From positions 1 to 24,901 of the forward strand of contig DATKDI010000023.1 in assembly GCA_035512775.1 (NCBI GenBank): a stretch of DNA of 24,901 bases. Reading direction: 5' to 3'. The position numbers were made by a program, and so were the translations under genes. The stretch is from JAJNBA01 sp035512775 (GTDB lineage Bacteria > Actinomycetota > UBA4738 > HRBIN12). Below the pieces are notes generated by a model that did no database searches, was not told the DNA's origin, and saw only the letters and a list, made by a program, of their open reading frames with translations. This document shows, piece after piece, positions 14,868 to 21,524 of the stretch (the first letter of the stretch is position 1; each line of letters starts with the position of its first letter).

Positions 14868-15832
14868 GCTTCCTTCACCCTCGGATCGAGGTAGCCGTAC
14901 AGGATGTCGGCGAGCAGGTTGAACAGGATCACCGTGGCGCTTGAGAGGAGGAACACGGCTTGGATCACCGGGTAGTCGTTCCGGTCGATCGCCTGGTACG
15001 TGAGCTGACCCAGACCCGGATACGAGAACACCTGCTCGATCAGGACGGCTCCCCCGAGGATGAAGCCCACGCTGTAGAAGGCCAGCGTGAACGTGGGGAG
15101 GAGGGCGTTCGGGACCGCGTGCTTGCGGCGGATGTCCTTGTCGCGCACCCCCTTCGCCCGAGCGGTCTGCACGAAGTCCTCGCCCATCACCTCGAGGAGG
15201 GAGGACCTCATGATGATCGCGAACTCCCCGATGTAGCCGAGCGTGAGGGTGAGACAGGGCAGCACAAGATGCTTCGCCAGGTCGAGGATGTGCGCGAATC
15301 CCGAGAGCCGATCGCTCGACTCGATCCCTCCCGCGGGTAACCAGCCAAGCGTGCCGGCGAACGTGATCAGCAGGATCATCCCGAGCCAACCCTCCGGCAT
15401 CGAGTACAGCGTGAGCGAGCCGAGGAGCGAGGTCGTATCGAAGGCGCTCCCTCGGCTCCAGGCGCCCTTGATGCCGATCATGATCCCGAACAGGGTCGAG
15501 AGGATCGTGGCTGTTCCGACGAGGAGGATCGTGGGCCAGACCTTCTCCGTGATCGACTCGATCACCGGCCGGCCGGAGATGAACGAGTAGCCGAACTCAC
15601 CCCGCAGGGAGTCGCCGAGGTAGTTCACGAACTGCTGCGGAAGAGGATCGTCGATCCCGAACTCCTCGCGGAGCAGCGCTTGTTCCTGCGGATCGAGGCG
15701 CAGGCTGCTCCTGATCAGGAGCTTGACGGGGTCGCCGACCGCACGGAAGAGGACGAAGTTGAACGCCAACACGAAGGCCAGGGTCGCAGCCGCCTGAAGC
15801 ACCTTGCGCAGCAGGTACCGACGCGACCGCAA
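14864..15832 (-). CDS. Peptide-type ABC transporter permease (OppB/DppB family)
   Basis: 322 residues, six helices. The first helix is preceded by MRSRRYLLRKVLQAAATLAF; after it comes the periplasmic stretch with EEFGIDDPLPQQFVNYLGD and LRGEFGYSFISGRPV, both typical of DppB. The EAA loop reads TARAKGVRDKDIRRKHAVPN. The C-terminus LADILYGYLDPRVKEA matches family ends. The start is a TTG, supported by GGAGG six bases upstream and by the normal family length. It follows the binding-protein gene by 36 bases and overlaps the next permease by 4. Confidence 0.93.
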   Translation of the reverse strand: MRSRRYLLRKVLQAAATLAFVLAFNFVLFRAVGDPVKLLIRSSLRLDPQEQALLREEFGIDDPLPQQFVNYLGDSLRGEFGYSFISGRPVIESITEKVWPTILLVGTATILSTLFGIMIGIKGAWSRGSAFDTTSLLGSLTLYSMPEGWLGMILLITFAGTLGWLPAGGIESSDRLSGFAHILDLAKHLVLPCLTLTLGYIGEFAIIMRSSLLEVMGEDFVQTARAKGVRDKDIRRKHAVPNALLPTFTLAFYSVGFILGGAVLIEQVFSYPGLGQLTYQAIDRNDYPVIQAVFLLSSATVILFNLLADILYGYLDPRVKEA

Positions 15833-15838
15833 CCCCTG

Positions 15839-15843
15839 CCTCC
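15839..15843 (-). promoter_or_regulatory. Ribosome binding site selecting a TTG start
   Basis: GGAGG on the minus strand is 6 bases upstream of TTG at 15832. No ATG or GTG lies at a suitable position, so this site makes the TTG start credible. Confidence 0.6.
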
Positions 15844-15868
15844 GACCCTCTCGATCGCCCGGGCCGGC

Positions 15869-17707
15869 CTAGGCCTCGTCCTCCTCGCTCCGCCGGCGAC
15901 CCATCACCACGAACGCGGCCACCGCGACCACGACGATCGCTCCGATCCCTACGAGCAGACCGGTCGACATCCCTCCCTCGTCCGCGACGGGCCCGCCGGC
16001 GGGCCCTTCGGCAGTGGCGGGCTTCAGGTTCATGTAGGAGTCGGTCCGCCAGCCGAAGAGCAGCCCGCCGCCGTCCGACGGCGTCGGGACGTACCCTTCC
16101 CATTCATCGGTCCGATACGCGGAGATCGTTTGCGGATAGACGAGGACGACCTCCGGGATCTCCTGGTAGTGGATCTGCTGGAACTCGTGGACGATCTCCT
16201 TCCGCGCCTCCCGATCGAATGTCTGCCGCTGCTCGTCGTAGAGCTGGTCCAGCTCCGGGTTCGAGTAGCAGCCATCGCTCCACCCGAGACACTGGGAGCT
16301 GATGTAGACCGACATGTTGAAGTCGGGGTCGGGGTCGCCGCCCCAACCCCAGACGTAGGCGTCGAAGGTCCCGTTCTCCCACTCCTCGTACGCCTTGCTC
16401 TCGCTCACGACCCGCACGTCGAAGCGGATGCCGATCTCCTCCATCCATCCGGCCATCAGCTCGGCGGAGCGGGCGGACCCGACCGAGTTGCTGATACTGA
16501 CGATGTCGAGCACGAGGGGCTCACCGCTCTCCGGATCGATCCGAACCCCGTCCGCCGTCATCTCGGTGTACCCGGCCTCGTCGAGGATCCGGTTCGCCTC
16601 TTCAGGATCGAAGGCATACTCCTCCTCCTGGGGCACATCGAGATGCCAGAACACCTTGTCCGGTGAGATGAAGGTGTCGCCGGGTTCCGCGAACCCCTGG
16701 AACACGGTGTCCACCAGCGCTTGCTTGTCGATCGCATGCGCGATCGCGAGCCGAACGTCGTGATCGTGCAGGGCCGGGTGGTTCGTCTCATCGGTTGCCG
16801 GGGGCGTTCCGTAGACGTCCGGATGAGCCTTCGCCTGCCCGCCGAAGTTGAACGCCAGGTTCGTGTGGTAGTTCGCCGCCTGGACGTTGACCTCGATGTT
16901 GTCATCGCCTTCGAGGCTCCGAGCCAGCGTCGGCGAGAGGTCGTAGGCGAAGTCGATCTCGCCGGAGTTCAGCGCCTGGACCATCGCCTCGTGGTTGCCG
17001 TAGACGTGGAAGACGACCTCGTCGATCGTGGGCGTCCCGAAGAAGTGGTCATCGACAGCTTCCATCCGCCAGAACTCGCCGGACTTCCACTCGGTGAGCT
17101 GGAAGGGCCCGGATCCGACGAGGGGGATCTGCTCGAACGCTCGGATCTCCTTCGCCGGCTTCCCGTCCAGCTCTGACCAGACGTGCTCGGGCAGGATCGG
17201 GATGTAGGGGGGGACCGTCGGGGCGATCGTCGGCTCCTCAGAGTGCCAGATCAGCGTCGTGGCGTCGGGAGTCTCGAACGTCGGGTTGTACGGGAGGTAG
17301 TCCGAGAAGGTGGTGAGCTTGTTGTCGAGGATGAACCGATAGGTGAAGGCGATGTCCTCCGAGGTGAGAGGCTCACCGTCGTGCCAGGTGGCGTCGTCCC
17401 GGATCGGGCACGTCCAGGTCATCGAGTCCTCGCTTGGTTCACAGCCGGGCGTGAGCTCCTCGACCGGCGACAGATCCTCGGCGGAGAACCCGTGAAGCAT
17501 GTTGTAGTTGAGGAGCATCATCTCGTAGTCGGCGGTGCAGCACGCCTTGAACACGTTCACGGAGACGATGTCGTCGATCGCTCCGACGTGGAGCGTGAGC
17601 TGCCCCTCATCCGCTTCATCTGCCTGCCCGAACGCAGCACCGGCGACCCCGGTCACCACGGCGGCCGCCAATCCGAGCGCGAGCGAGGCTCGTCGCATCC
17701 CTCTCAT
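15869..17707 (-). CDS. Peptide-type ABC transporter substrate-binding protein, C-terminally membrane-anchored
   Basis: 612 residues, SBP_bac_5 family. The N-terminus is a plain Sec signal (RRASLALGLAAAVVTGVAG then AAFGQ) with no lipobox cysteine. Family landmarks are DDATWHDGEPLTSEDIAFTY, LVGSGPFQLTEWKSGEFW and DVRLAIAHAIDKQALVD. After the binding domain comes a Gly/Ala/Pro linker and a C-terminal helix (STGLLVGIGAIVVVAVAAFV) followed by MGRRRSEEDEA, so the protein is tethered by its C-terminus with the tail in the cytoplasm. This is unusual for bacterial family members, which are normally lipoproteins. The ATG start has AAGGGGG 5 bases upstream; a GTG ten codons earlier is possible. It heads the operon of two permeases and two ATPases. 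The bound substrate may be peptides or another solute. Confidence 0.92.
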   Translation of the reverse strand: MRGMRRASLALGLAAAVVTGVAGAAFGQADEADEGQLTLHVGAIDDIVSVNVFKACCTADYEMMLLNYNMLHGFSAEDLSPVEELTPGCEPSEDSMTWTCPIRDDATWHDGEPLTSEDIAFTYRFILDNKLTTFSDYLPYNPTFETPDATTLIWHSEEPTIAPTVPPYIPILPEHVWSELDGKPAKEIRAFEQIPLVGSGPFQLTEWKSGEFWRMEAVDDHFFGTPTIDEVVFHVYGNHEAMVQALNSGEIDFAYDLSPTLARSLEGDDNIEVNVQAANYHTNLAFNFGGQAKAHPDVYGTPPATDETNHPALHDHDVRLAIAHAIDKQALVDTVFQGFAEPGDTFISPDKVFWHLDVPQEEEYAFDPEEANRILDEAGYTEMTADGVRIDPESGEPLVLDIVSISNSVGSARSAELMAGWMEEIGIRFDVRVVSESKAYEEWENGTFDAYVWGWGGDPDPDFNMSVYISSQCLGWSDGCYSNPELDQLYDEQRQTFDREARKEIVHEFQQIHYQEIPEVVLVYPQTISAYRTDEWEGYVPTPSDGGGLLFGWRTDSYMNLKPATAEGPAGGPVADEGGMSTGLLVGIGAIVVVAVAAFVVMGRRRSEEDEA

Positions 17708-17712
17708 CTTTG

Positions 17713-17719
17713 CCCCCTT
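17713..17719 (-). promoter_or_regulatory. Ribosome binding site of the peptide-binding protein gene
   Basis: AAGGGGG on the minus strand with a 5-base spacer to the ATG at 17707. The same hexamer-plus-spacer arrangement precedes potD, so both importer binding proteins share a strong site. Confidence 0.55.
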
Positions 17720-17818
17720 CTGACGGTCCTCCTTCACGTACCTACGCACGGGTCTCTGGATCGGTTGGACCTTGACCACTTCCCCGGGGCGGCCGGGTCT
17801 CCGTCCGCCCCGCGTTCC

Positions 17819-17843
17819 GACCCACGTTCTTGAACGTCGGGTC
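17819..17843. repeat. Inverted repeat, operator candidate
   Basis: GACCC-ACGTTC-TT-GAACGT-c-GGGTC pairs along 11 positions with one unpaired c. The core ACGTTC-TT-GAACGT is the kind of two-fold site bound by dimeric repressors. It lies 112 bases upstream of the importer start codon. Confidence 0.45.
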
Positions 17844-17902
17844 AGTCGAGAAGGTCTGTATAGCATCGGGGGCTCGAGAGCGCTAGACAGGGCATGATCC
17901 CT

Positions 17903-17918
17903 CCGGACCGGGGTCCGG
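17903..17918. repeat. Palindrome in the importer/serA gap
   Basis: CCGGACC-GG-GGTCCGG is perfect over 7 bases per arm. It lies about 60 bases upstream of the proposed serA -35 box and could be an operator. Confidence 0.35.
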
Positions 17919-17963
17919 TCCTCCAGCGGGGGAGGCGAAGCACCTCCGACGGGGTGGACCGGC

Positions 17964-17993
17964 TTGTTCTTCGTCAGCCCATTCTGCTTAGCT
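17964..17993 (+). promoter_or_regulatory. Candidate serA promoter (leaderless)
   Basis: TTGTTC (17964-17969), an 18-base spacer containing an extended TGC, and TTAGCT (17988-17993), followed by 8 bases and the serA ATG. CCTAGGGC before the ATG is too close to act as a normal ribosome site. Of the leaderless starts in the window this is the only one with a plausible -35 element. Confidence 0.4.
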
Positions 17994-18001
17994 CCTAGGG
18001 C

Positions 18002-19219
18002 ATGCGGGTTCTCTTGGCCGACTCGATCGACCCCTCCACCGTCGATGTGTTGACGGAGGGCGGGCACCAGTGCGTCTCAGAACCCAAGCTCTCCGCCGAC
18101 GATCTCCCCGGTCGGATCGGAGGTTTCGAAGTCCTCGTCGTGAGGAGCACGAAAGTGACAGCGACCACGATCGAGGCCGCCGACGCCCTCGAGGTGATCG
18201 TGCGCGCGGGAGCCGGTACGAACACGATCGACGTGGGGGCGGCATCCGAGGTGGGGATCTACGTCACCAACGTCCCCGGCCGCAACGCGATCGCCGTTGC
18301 CGAGCTCACCATGGGGCTGCTCCTGGCGATCGACCGGCGGATCGCCGACAACGTGGCCGACCTCCGGACGGGGTCGTGGAACAAGGCCACGTATTCCAAG
18401 GCCGACGGCCTGTTCGGACAGGTGATGGGCATCGTCGGGCTCGGTGAGATCGGGTTCGCTGTCGCGGAGCGCGCGACCGCGTTCGGGCTCCATGTGCGAG
18501 CGATCCGTAAGGATCGGGACGAGGCGGCCGAGGAGCGCATCAAGGCGCTCGGCATCGAGCTCGTGAGCTCGCTCGAGGACCTCGTCGCGACCTCCGACAT
18601 CGTGTCGATCCACGTCCCCGCCGCTCCCGAGACGGAGTCCATGTTCGATGCTCGCCTCCTCGGTCGGATGAAGGAAGGCGCGATCCTCCTCAACACGTCT
18701 CGGGGCGATGTCCTGGACGAGGCTGCGCTCCTGGATGCGCTCGAGACCCGCGGACTCCGCGCGGGTCTCGACGTCTACCCCGATGAGCCGGGCTCGGGTT
18801 CGACGGAATGGTCCTCGAAGCTCGCACAACACCCCAACGTGGTCGGCACGCATCACATCGGAGCGTCCACGTCGCAGGCCCAGAAAGCGGTGGCGGAAGG
18901 GGTCGTCGAGATCATCGATGCGTTCGTCCGGGGCGAGATCCGGAATTGCGTCAACCTCGCGCCCACGCGGCTCGGCACCCATACCCTCCACGTCCGGCAC
19001 TTCGACCGTGTCGGCGTGCTCGCGGGCGTGTTCGACATCCTGCGACGCCGCGAGCTGAACGTGGAGCAGATGGAGAATCGAGTCTTCGAGGGGCGGAACG
19101 CCGCCGTCGCCACGATCGACGTCGTCGGCGATGTCGGTCCCGATCTGGTCGCCGCCCTCGAGGGACTCGACGACGTGATCCACGTCTCGGCGATCCCCAG
19201 GGACCGGAGCCGGTCGTGA
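18002..19219 (+). CDS. serA: D-3-phosphoglycerate dehydrogenase with ACT-like domain
   Basis: 405 residues. Oxidises 3-phosphoglycerate to 3-phosphohydroxypyruvate with NAD, the first step of serine synthesis. The Rossmann motif is GIVGLGEIG (residues 143-151). The catalytic triad is Arg234 (TSRGDV), Glu262 (YPDEPG) and His285 (THHIGAST). Residues from about 331 form an ACT-type domain (HVRHFDRVGVLAGVFDILRR), usually the serine feedback site. The length fits the short ACT form rather than the 525-residue form common in mycobacteria. The ATG is the first in frame and fits the family N-terminus. It overlaps serC by 4 bases (GTGA). A 12-bp inverted repeat lies in the region coding for LLDALETRGLRAG. 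Confidence 0.93.
   Translation: MRVLLADSIDPSTVDVLTEGGHQCVSEPKLSADDLPGRIGGFEVLVVRSTKVTATTIEAADALEVIVRAGAGTNTIDVGAASEVGIYVTNVPGRNAIAVAELTMGLLLAIDRRIADNVADLRTGSWNKATYSKADGLFGQVMGIVGLGEIGFAVAERATAFGLHVRAIRKDRDEAAEERIKALGIELVSSLEDLVATSDIVSIHVPAAPETESMFDARLLGRMKEGAILLNTSRGDVLDEAALLDALETRGLRAGLDVYPDEPGSGSTEWSSKLAQHPNVVGTHHIGASTSQAQKAVAEGVVEIIDAFVRGEIRNCVNLAPTRLGTHTLHVRHFDRVGVLAGVFDILRRRELNVEQMENRVFEGRNAAVATIDVVGDVGPDLVAALEGLDDVIHVSAIPRDRSRS
18741..18771. repeat. 12-bp perfect inverted repeat inside serA
   Basis: TCGAGACCCGCG and CGCGGGTCTCGA flank a 7-base loop. It lies just downstream of the catalytic arginine codon. No known role. Confidence 0.5.
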
Positions 19220-20295
19220 GGGTTCACAACTTCTGCGCCGGCCCGTGCACCCTCCCGCTGTCCGTGCTGGAGGAGGTGAAGTCCGAGTTACTCGACTTCC
19301 AGGGCTCCGGGATGTCGGTGATCGAGATGAGTCATCGGAGCCCGGAATACGAGGCCGTCCACGAGGAGGCGTTGTCTCTCTTCCGCGAGAACTACGCGGT
19401 GCCCGACGACTTCTCGATCCTGTTCCTACAGGGAGGTGCGACGCTCCAGTTCGCGATCGTGCCGATGAACCTGCTCCGCCGGGGAGAGCGTGCGGGCTAT
19501 GTGCGATCGGGGACGTGGGCCAAAGGCGCGCTCCAAGATGCCGGCGTCTGGGGTGAGACATACGTCGCATGGGACGGTGAACCGTTCTCGTTCACGCGGA
19601 TGCCCTCCGACGAAGAGCTTCAGATCTCTGGGGACACCCGATACCTCCACGTCACGTCGAACGAGACGATCGAGGGGATCCGGATGGCCGTGTTCCCCGA
19701 CGTGGAGGTTCCCCTGGTGGGTGACATGTCGTCGGACTACCTCAGTCGGCCGATCCCGTGGGCACGGTTCGACCTCGTGTACGGCGGCGCACAGAAGAAC
19801 CTCGGCCCCGCAGGGCTCGCCGTGGTGGTGGTCCGGACGTCGATGCTCGAAGGGCTGAACCCGGAGCTCCCGAGCTACCTCAGCCTGGAGGCGCACGCAG
19901 GCAAGAACAGCTTGATGAACACGCCTCCGATGTTCGCGATCTACGTGACCGGGAAGGTGCTGCGCTGGATGCGTGACCAGGGGGGCGTCGTGGCGATGGA
20001 AGAGCGTGCCGCACGGCGTTCGGGGGCGGTGTACGACGCGATCGCGGAAAGCGAGGGCTTCTATCACTCACCCGTCGAGCCGGCCCACCGTTCGCACATG
20101 AACGTGGTGTTCCGCACACCGTCCGACGAGCTGGACTCGGCGTTCCTGAAAGGGGCGGAGCAGGAAGGCCTCGTCAACCTGAAAGGCCATCGGAGCGTCG
20201 GTGGGATCCGGGCGAGCATCTACAACGCGATGACCGACGAGGGCGTGGACACGCTGGTCGGGTTCATGGCGGAGTTCCGGGCTGCGAACGGATGA
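19216..20295 (+). CDS. serC: Phosphoserine aminotransferase
   Basis: 359 residues, class V PLP aminotransferase. Converts 3-phosphohydroxypyruvate and glutamate to O-phosphoserine. The N-terminus FCAGPCTLPLSVLEEVKSEL, the MSVIEMSHRSPEY segment and FLQGGATLQFAIVPMNLL are family landmarks; the PLP lysine is Lys194 in YGGAQKNLGPAG. The C-terminal GHRSVGGIRASIYNA completes the active site. The GTG start overlaps the serA stop by 4 bases and the serC stop overlaps the next start by 4 bases, so the three genes form a tightly coupled operon. No serB-type phosphatase accompanies them. Confidence 0.95.
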   Translation: MRVHNFCAGPCTLPLSVLEEVKSELLDFQGSGMSVIEMSHRSPEYEAVHEEALSLFRENYAVPDDFSILFLQGGATLQFAIVPMNLLRRGERAGYVRSGTWAKGALQDAGVWGETYVAWDGEPFSFTRMPSDEELQISGDTRYLHVTSNETIEGIRMAVFPDVEVPLVGDMSSDYLSRPIPWARFDLVYGGAQKNLGPAGLAVVVVRTSMLEGLNPELPSYLSLEAHAGKNSLMNTPPMFAIYVTGKVLRWMRDQGGVVAMEERAARRSGAVYDAIAESEGFYHSPVEPAHRSHMNVVFRTPSDELDSAFLKGAEQEGLVNLKGHRSVGGIRASIYNAMTDEGVDTLVGFMAEFRAANG

Positions 20296-21521
20296 GCACG
20301 CTCGAGCCGTTCCCCGCGCTGATCGTTCGTGCCGAGTGGGCGGAGCACGTGGTCTCGCCGATGCACGACGCCCTCTCGCGCGAGGAACGGGCCGCGATCC
20401 TGGCCGAACGTCCGTACTCGTGGTTGCACGTATCGCGGACGCCGGACGATGCCGCCGATGGTCAGGAGGCGGATCCCGAAGCGCTCGACGAGGCGAACGC
20501 GGCGGCTCTGCGTCGGCTTCTCGACGCGGGGCTCTACGAGGGGGTCCCGGAGCCCGCCCTCTACATCTATCGGCTCCGATCCGCCGATCATGTGCAGACG
20601 GGGATCGTCGGTGAGGTGCCGCCGCAGGCCTTCGTCGACGGACGAGTCCTCGGGCACGAAGGGGTGCAGCCCGAGCGCGTTCACGCGCTCGGGCTGCACC
20701 TCGCTCGCCTGGGTGCCAGATCCACTCTGGTCGCGCTGATGTTCCGCGCAGACGACGACATCCGGAAGATCGTGGAGACGACCACGGAGGGAGCACCGCT
20801 CCGGAGGTTCGGCACGAGCGATCTCGAACAGAGCGTGTGGCGGATCGACGACGGCGAGTCCATCGCGCGGATCCGAGAACGTCTCGAGCAGCAGCCGCTG
20901 TACATCACCGACGGACATCATCGAGCGATGGCGGCCGTGGATCTCTGGGAGCGCTCCGGTCGGCCGGAAGGCGCCGGCGTGCCGGCCGTGCTCTTCCCCG
21001 AGGATGCTCTGAGGATGCTGGCGTTCCATCGTCGGATCGTCGGCCCGCTCCCGATGACGGTCGACGAACTCGTCGCTCGGCTGCGCGAGCGGCTGACCGT
21101 GGACCAGGCAGAGACCCAACCGGTCGAGCGAGGGGTGTTCGGTCTCTATGTAGGTGAGCGCTGGTATCGGCTCGTGCCGGCGCAGGAAGGGGACCTGGTT
21201 GGGGTGGAATCGCTCGACGTGTCGCGACTCCACCGCGAGGTCCTGGAACCGATCTTCGGGTTCGGGGAGGCAGGTGACCCGGGTCTCGAGTTCGTCTCCG
21301 ACGCGGTTCCCCTCGAGGAACTGACTCGAAGGGTGGACGAGGACGGTGGGGCGGCGTTCACGCTGATGCCGCCGACCTTCGATCAGTTCGTCGCCGTCGC
21401 GGATCGCGACGAGCAGATGCCCGCGAAGGCCACCTACTTCGACCCGAAGCCGCGATCCGGTCTCTTCTTGAGGCTCGAGGAGGAAGAGCGAACCCCCGAG
21501 GGTCTGTCCGTCACCTCGTGA
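20292..21521 (+). CDS. DUF1015 family protein linked to serine biosynthesis
   Basis: 409 residues, soluble. The N-terminal FPALIVRAEWAEHVVSPMHD and the motif YITDGHHRAMAAVDL (Asp207, His209, His210, Arg211) mark the DUF1015 family. The function is uncharacterised as far as I know. DGHHR resembles the signature of the ParB/sulfiredoxin-type fold, to which archaeal free-serine kinase SerK belongs, so chemistry on a phosphate group is conceivable. From memory, DUF1015 genes stand beside serA and serC in many unrelated bacteria. Here it fills the place where phosphoserine phosphatase is expected. The ATG overlaps the serC stop (ATGA). The gene contains a 17-bp perfect inverted repeat, and its end overlaps the converging amidase gene by 11 bases. 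Confidence 0.85.
   Translation: MSTLEPFPALIVRAEWAEHVVSPMHDALSREERAAILAERPYSWLHVSRTPDDAADGQEADPEALDEANAAALRRLLDAGLYEGVPEPALYIYRLRSADHVQTGIVGEVPPQAFVDGRVLGHEGVQPERVHALGLHLARLGARSTLVALMFRADDDIRKIVETTTEGAPLRRFGTSDLEQSVWRIDDGESIARIRERLEQQPLYITDGHHRAMAAVDLWERSGRPEGAGVPAVLFPEDALRMLAFHRRIVGPLPMTVDELVARLRERLTVDQAETQPVERGVFGLYVGERWYRLVPAQEGDLVGVESLDVSRLHREVLEPIFGFGEAGDPGLEFVSDAVPLEELTRRVDEDGGAAFTLMPPTFDQFVAVADRDEQMPAKATYFDPKPRSGLFLRLEEEERTPEGLSVTS
20663..20700. repeat. 17-bp perfect inverted repeat inside the DUF1015 gene
   Basis: Arms GGTGCAGCCCGAGCGCG and CGCGCTCGGGCTGCACC are exact reverse complements around a TTCA loop. It is the longest perfect hairpin in the window and is entirely coding (VQPERVHALGLHL). 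Confidence 0.7.
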
Positions 21522-21524
21522 CGG
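21508..21524. repeat. Hairpin spanning both stop codons of a convergent pair
   Basis: CCGTCAC-CTC-GTGACGG pairs perfectly over 7 bases. It contains the TGA of the DUF1015 gene and, on the other strand, the TGA of the amidase gene. It is well placed for a bidirectional 3'-end signal, though no T-tract follows. Confidence 0.4.

Larger units (their letters stand above)
17720..17963. promoter_or_regulatory. Divergent control region between the peptide importer and serA
   Basis: This is the only long non-coding stretch in the window. It holds two clear inverted repeats, listed separately, a TATACA on the minus strand and the overlapping TAGCAT on the plus strand (around 17857-17866), both -10-like but without good -35 partners, and a weak GGAGG/CCTCC stem near 17931-17947. 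Because serA seems leaderless, the repeats more likely serve as operators or belong to the long leader of the importer mRNA. Confidence 0.4.

Noticed and set aside
14868..15389. N-terminal extension of the second peptide permease
   Set aside because: The extra residues are out-of-frame reading of the first permease gene; the ATGA overlap and family length fix the start at 14867.
15989..16006. 18-bp perfect palindrome GGGCCCGCC-GGCGGGCCC
   Set aside because: Nine-base arms without spacer are within reach of chance in a window of this GC content, and it encodes a Gly/Pro/Ala linker with biased codons.
17708..18067. N-terminal extension of the peptide-binding protein up to 18067
   Set aside because: It would precede the signal peptide with 120 unrelated residues and run into serA on the other strand.
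18077..19570. 497-codon minus-strand open frame across serA and serC
   Set aside because: No motif, biased composition, and it is fully antisense to two clear genes.
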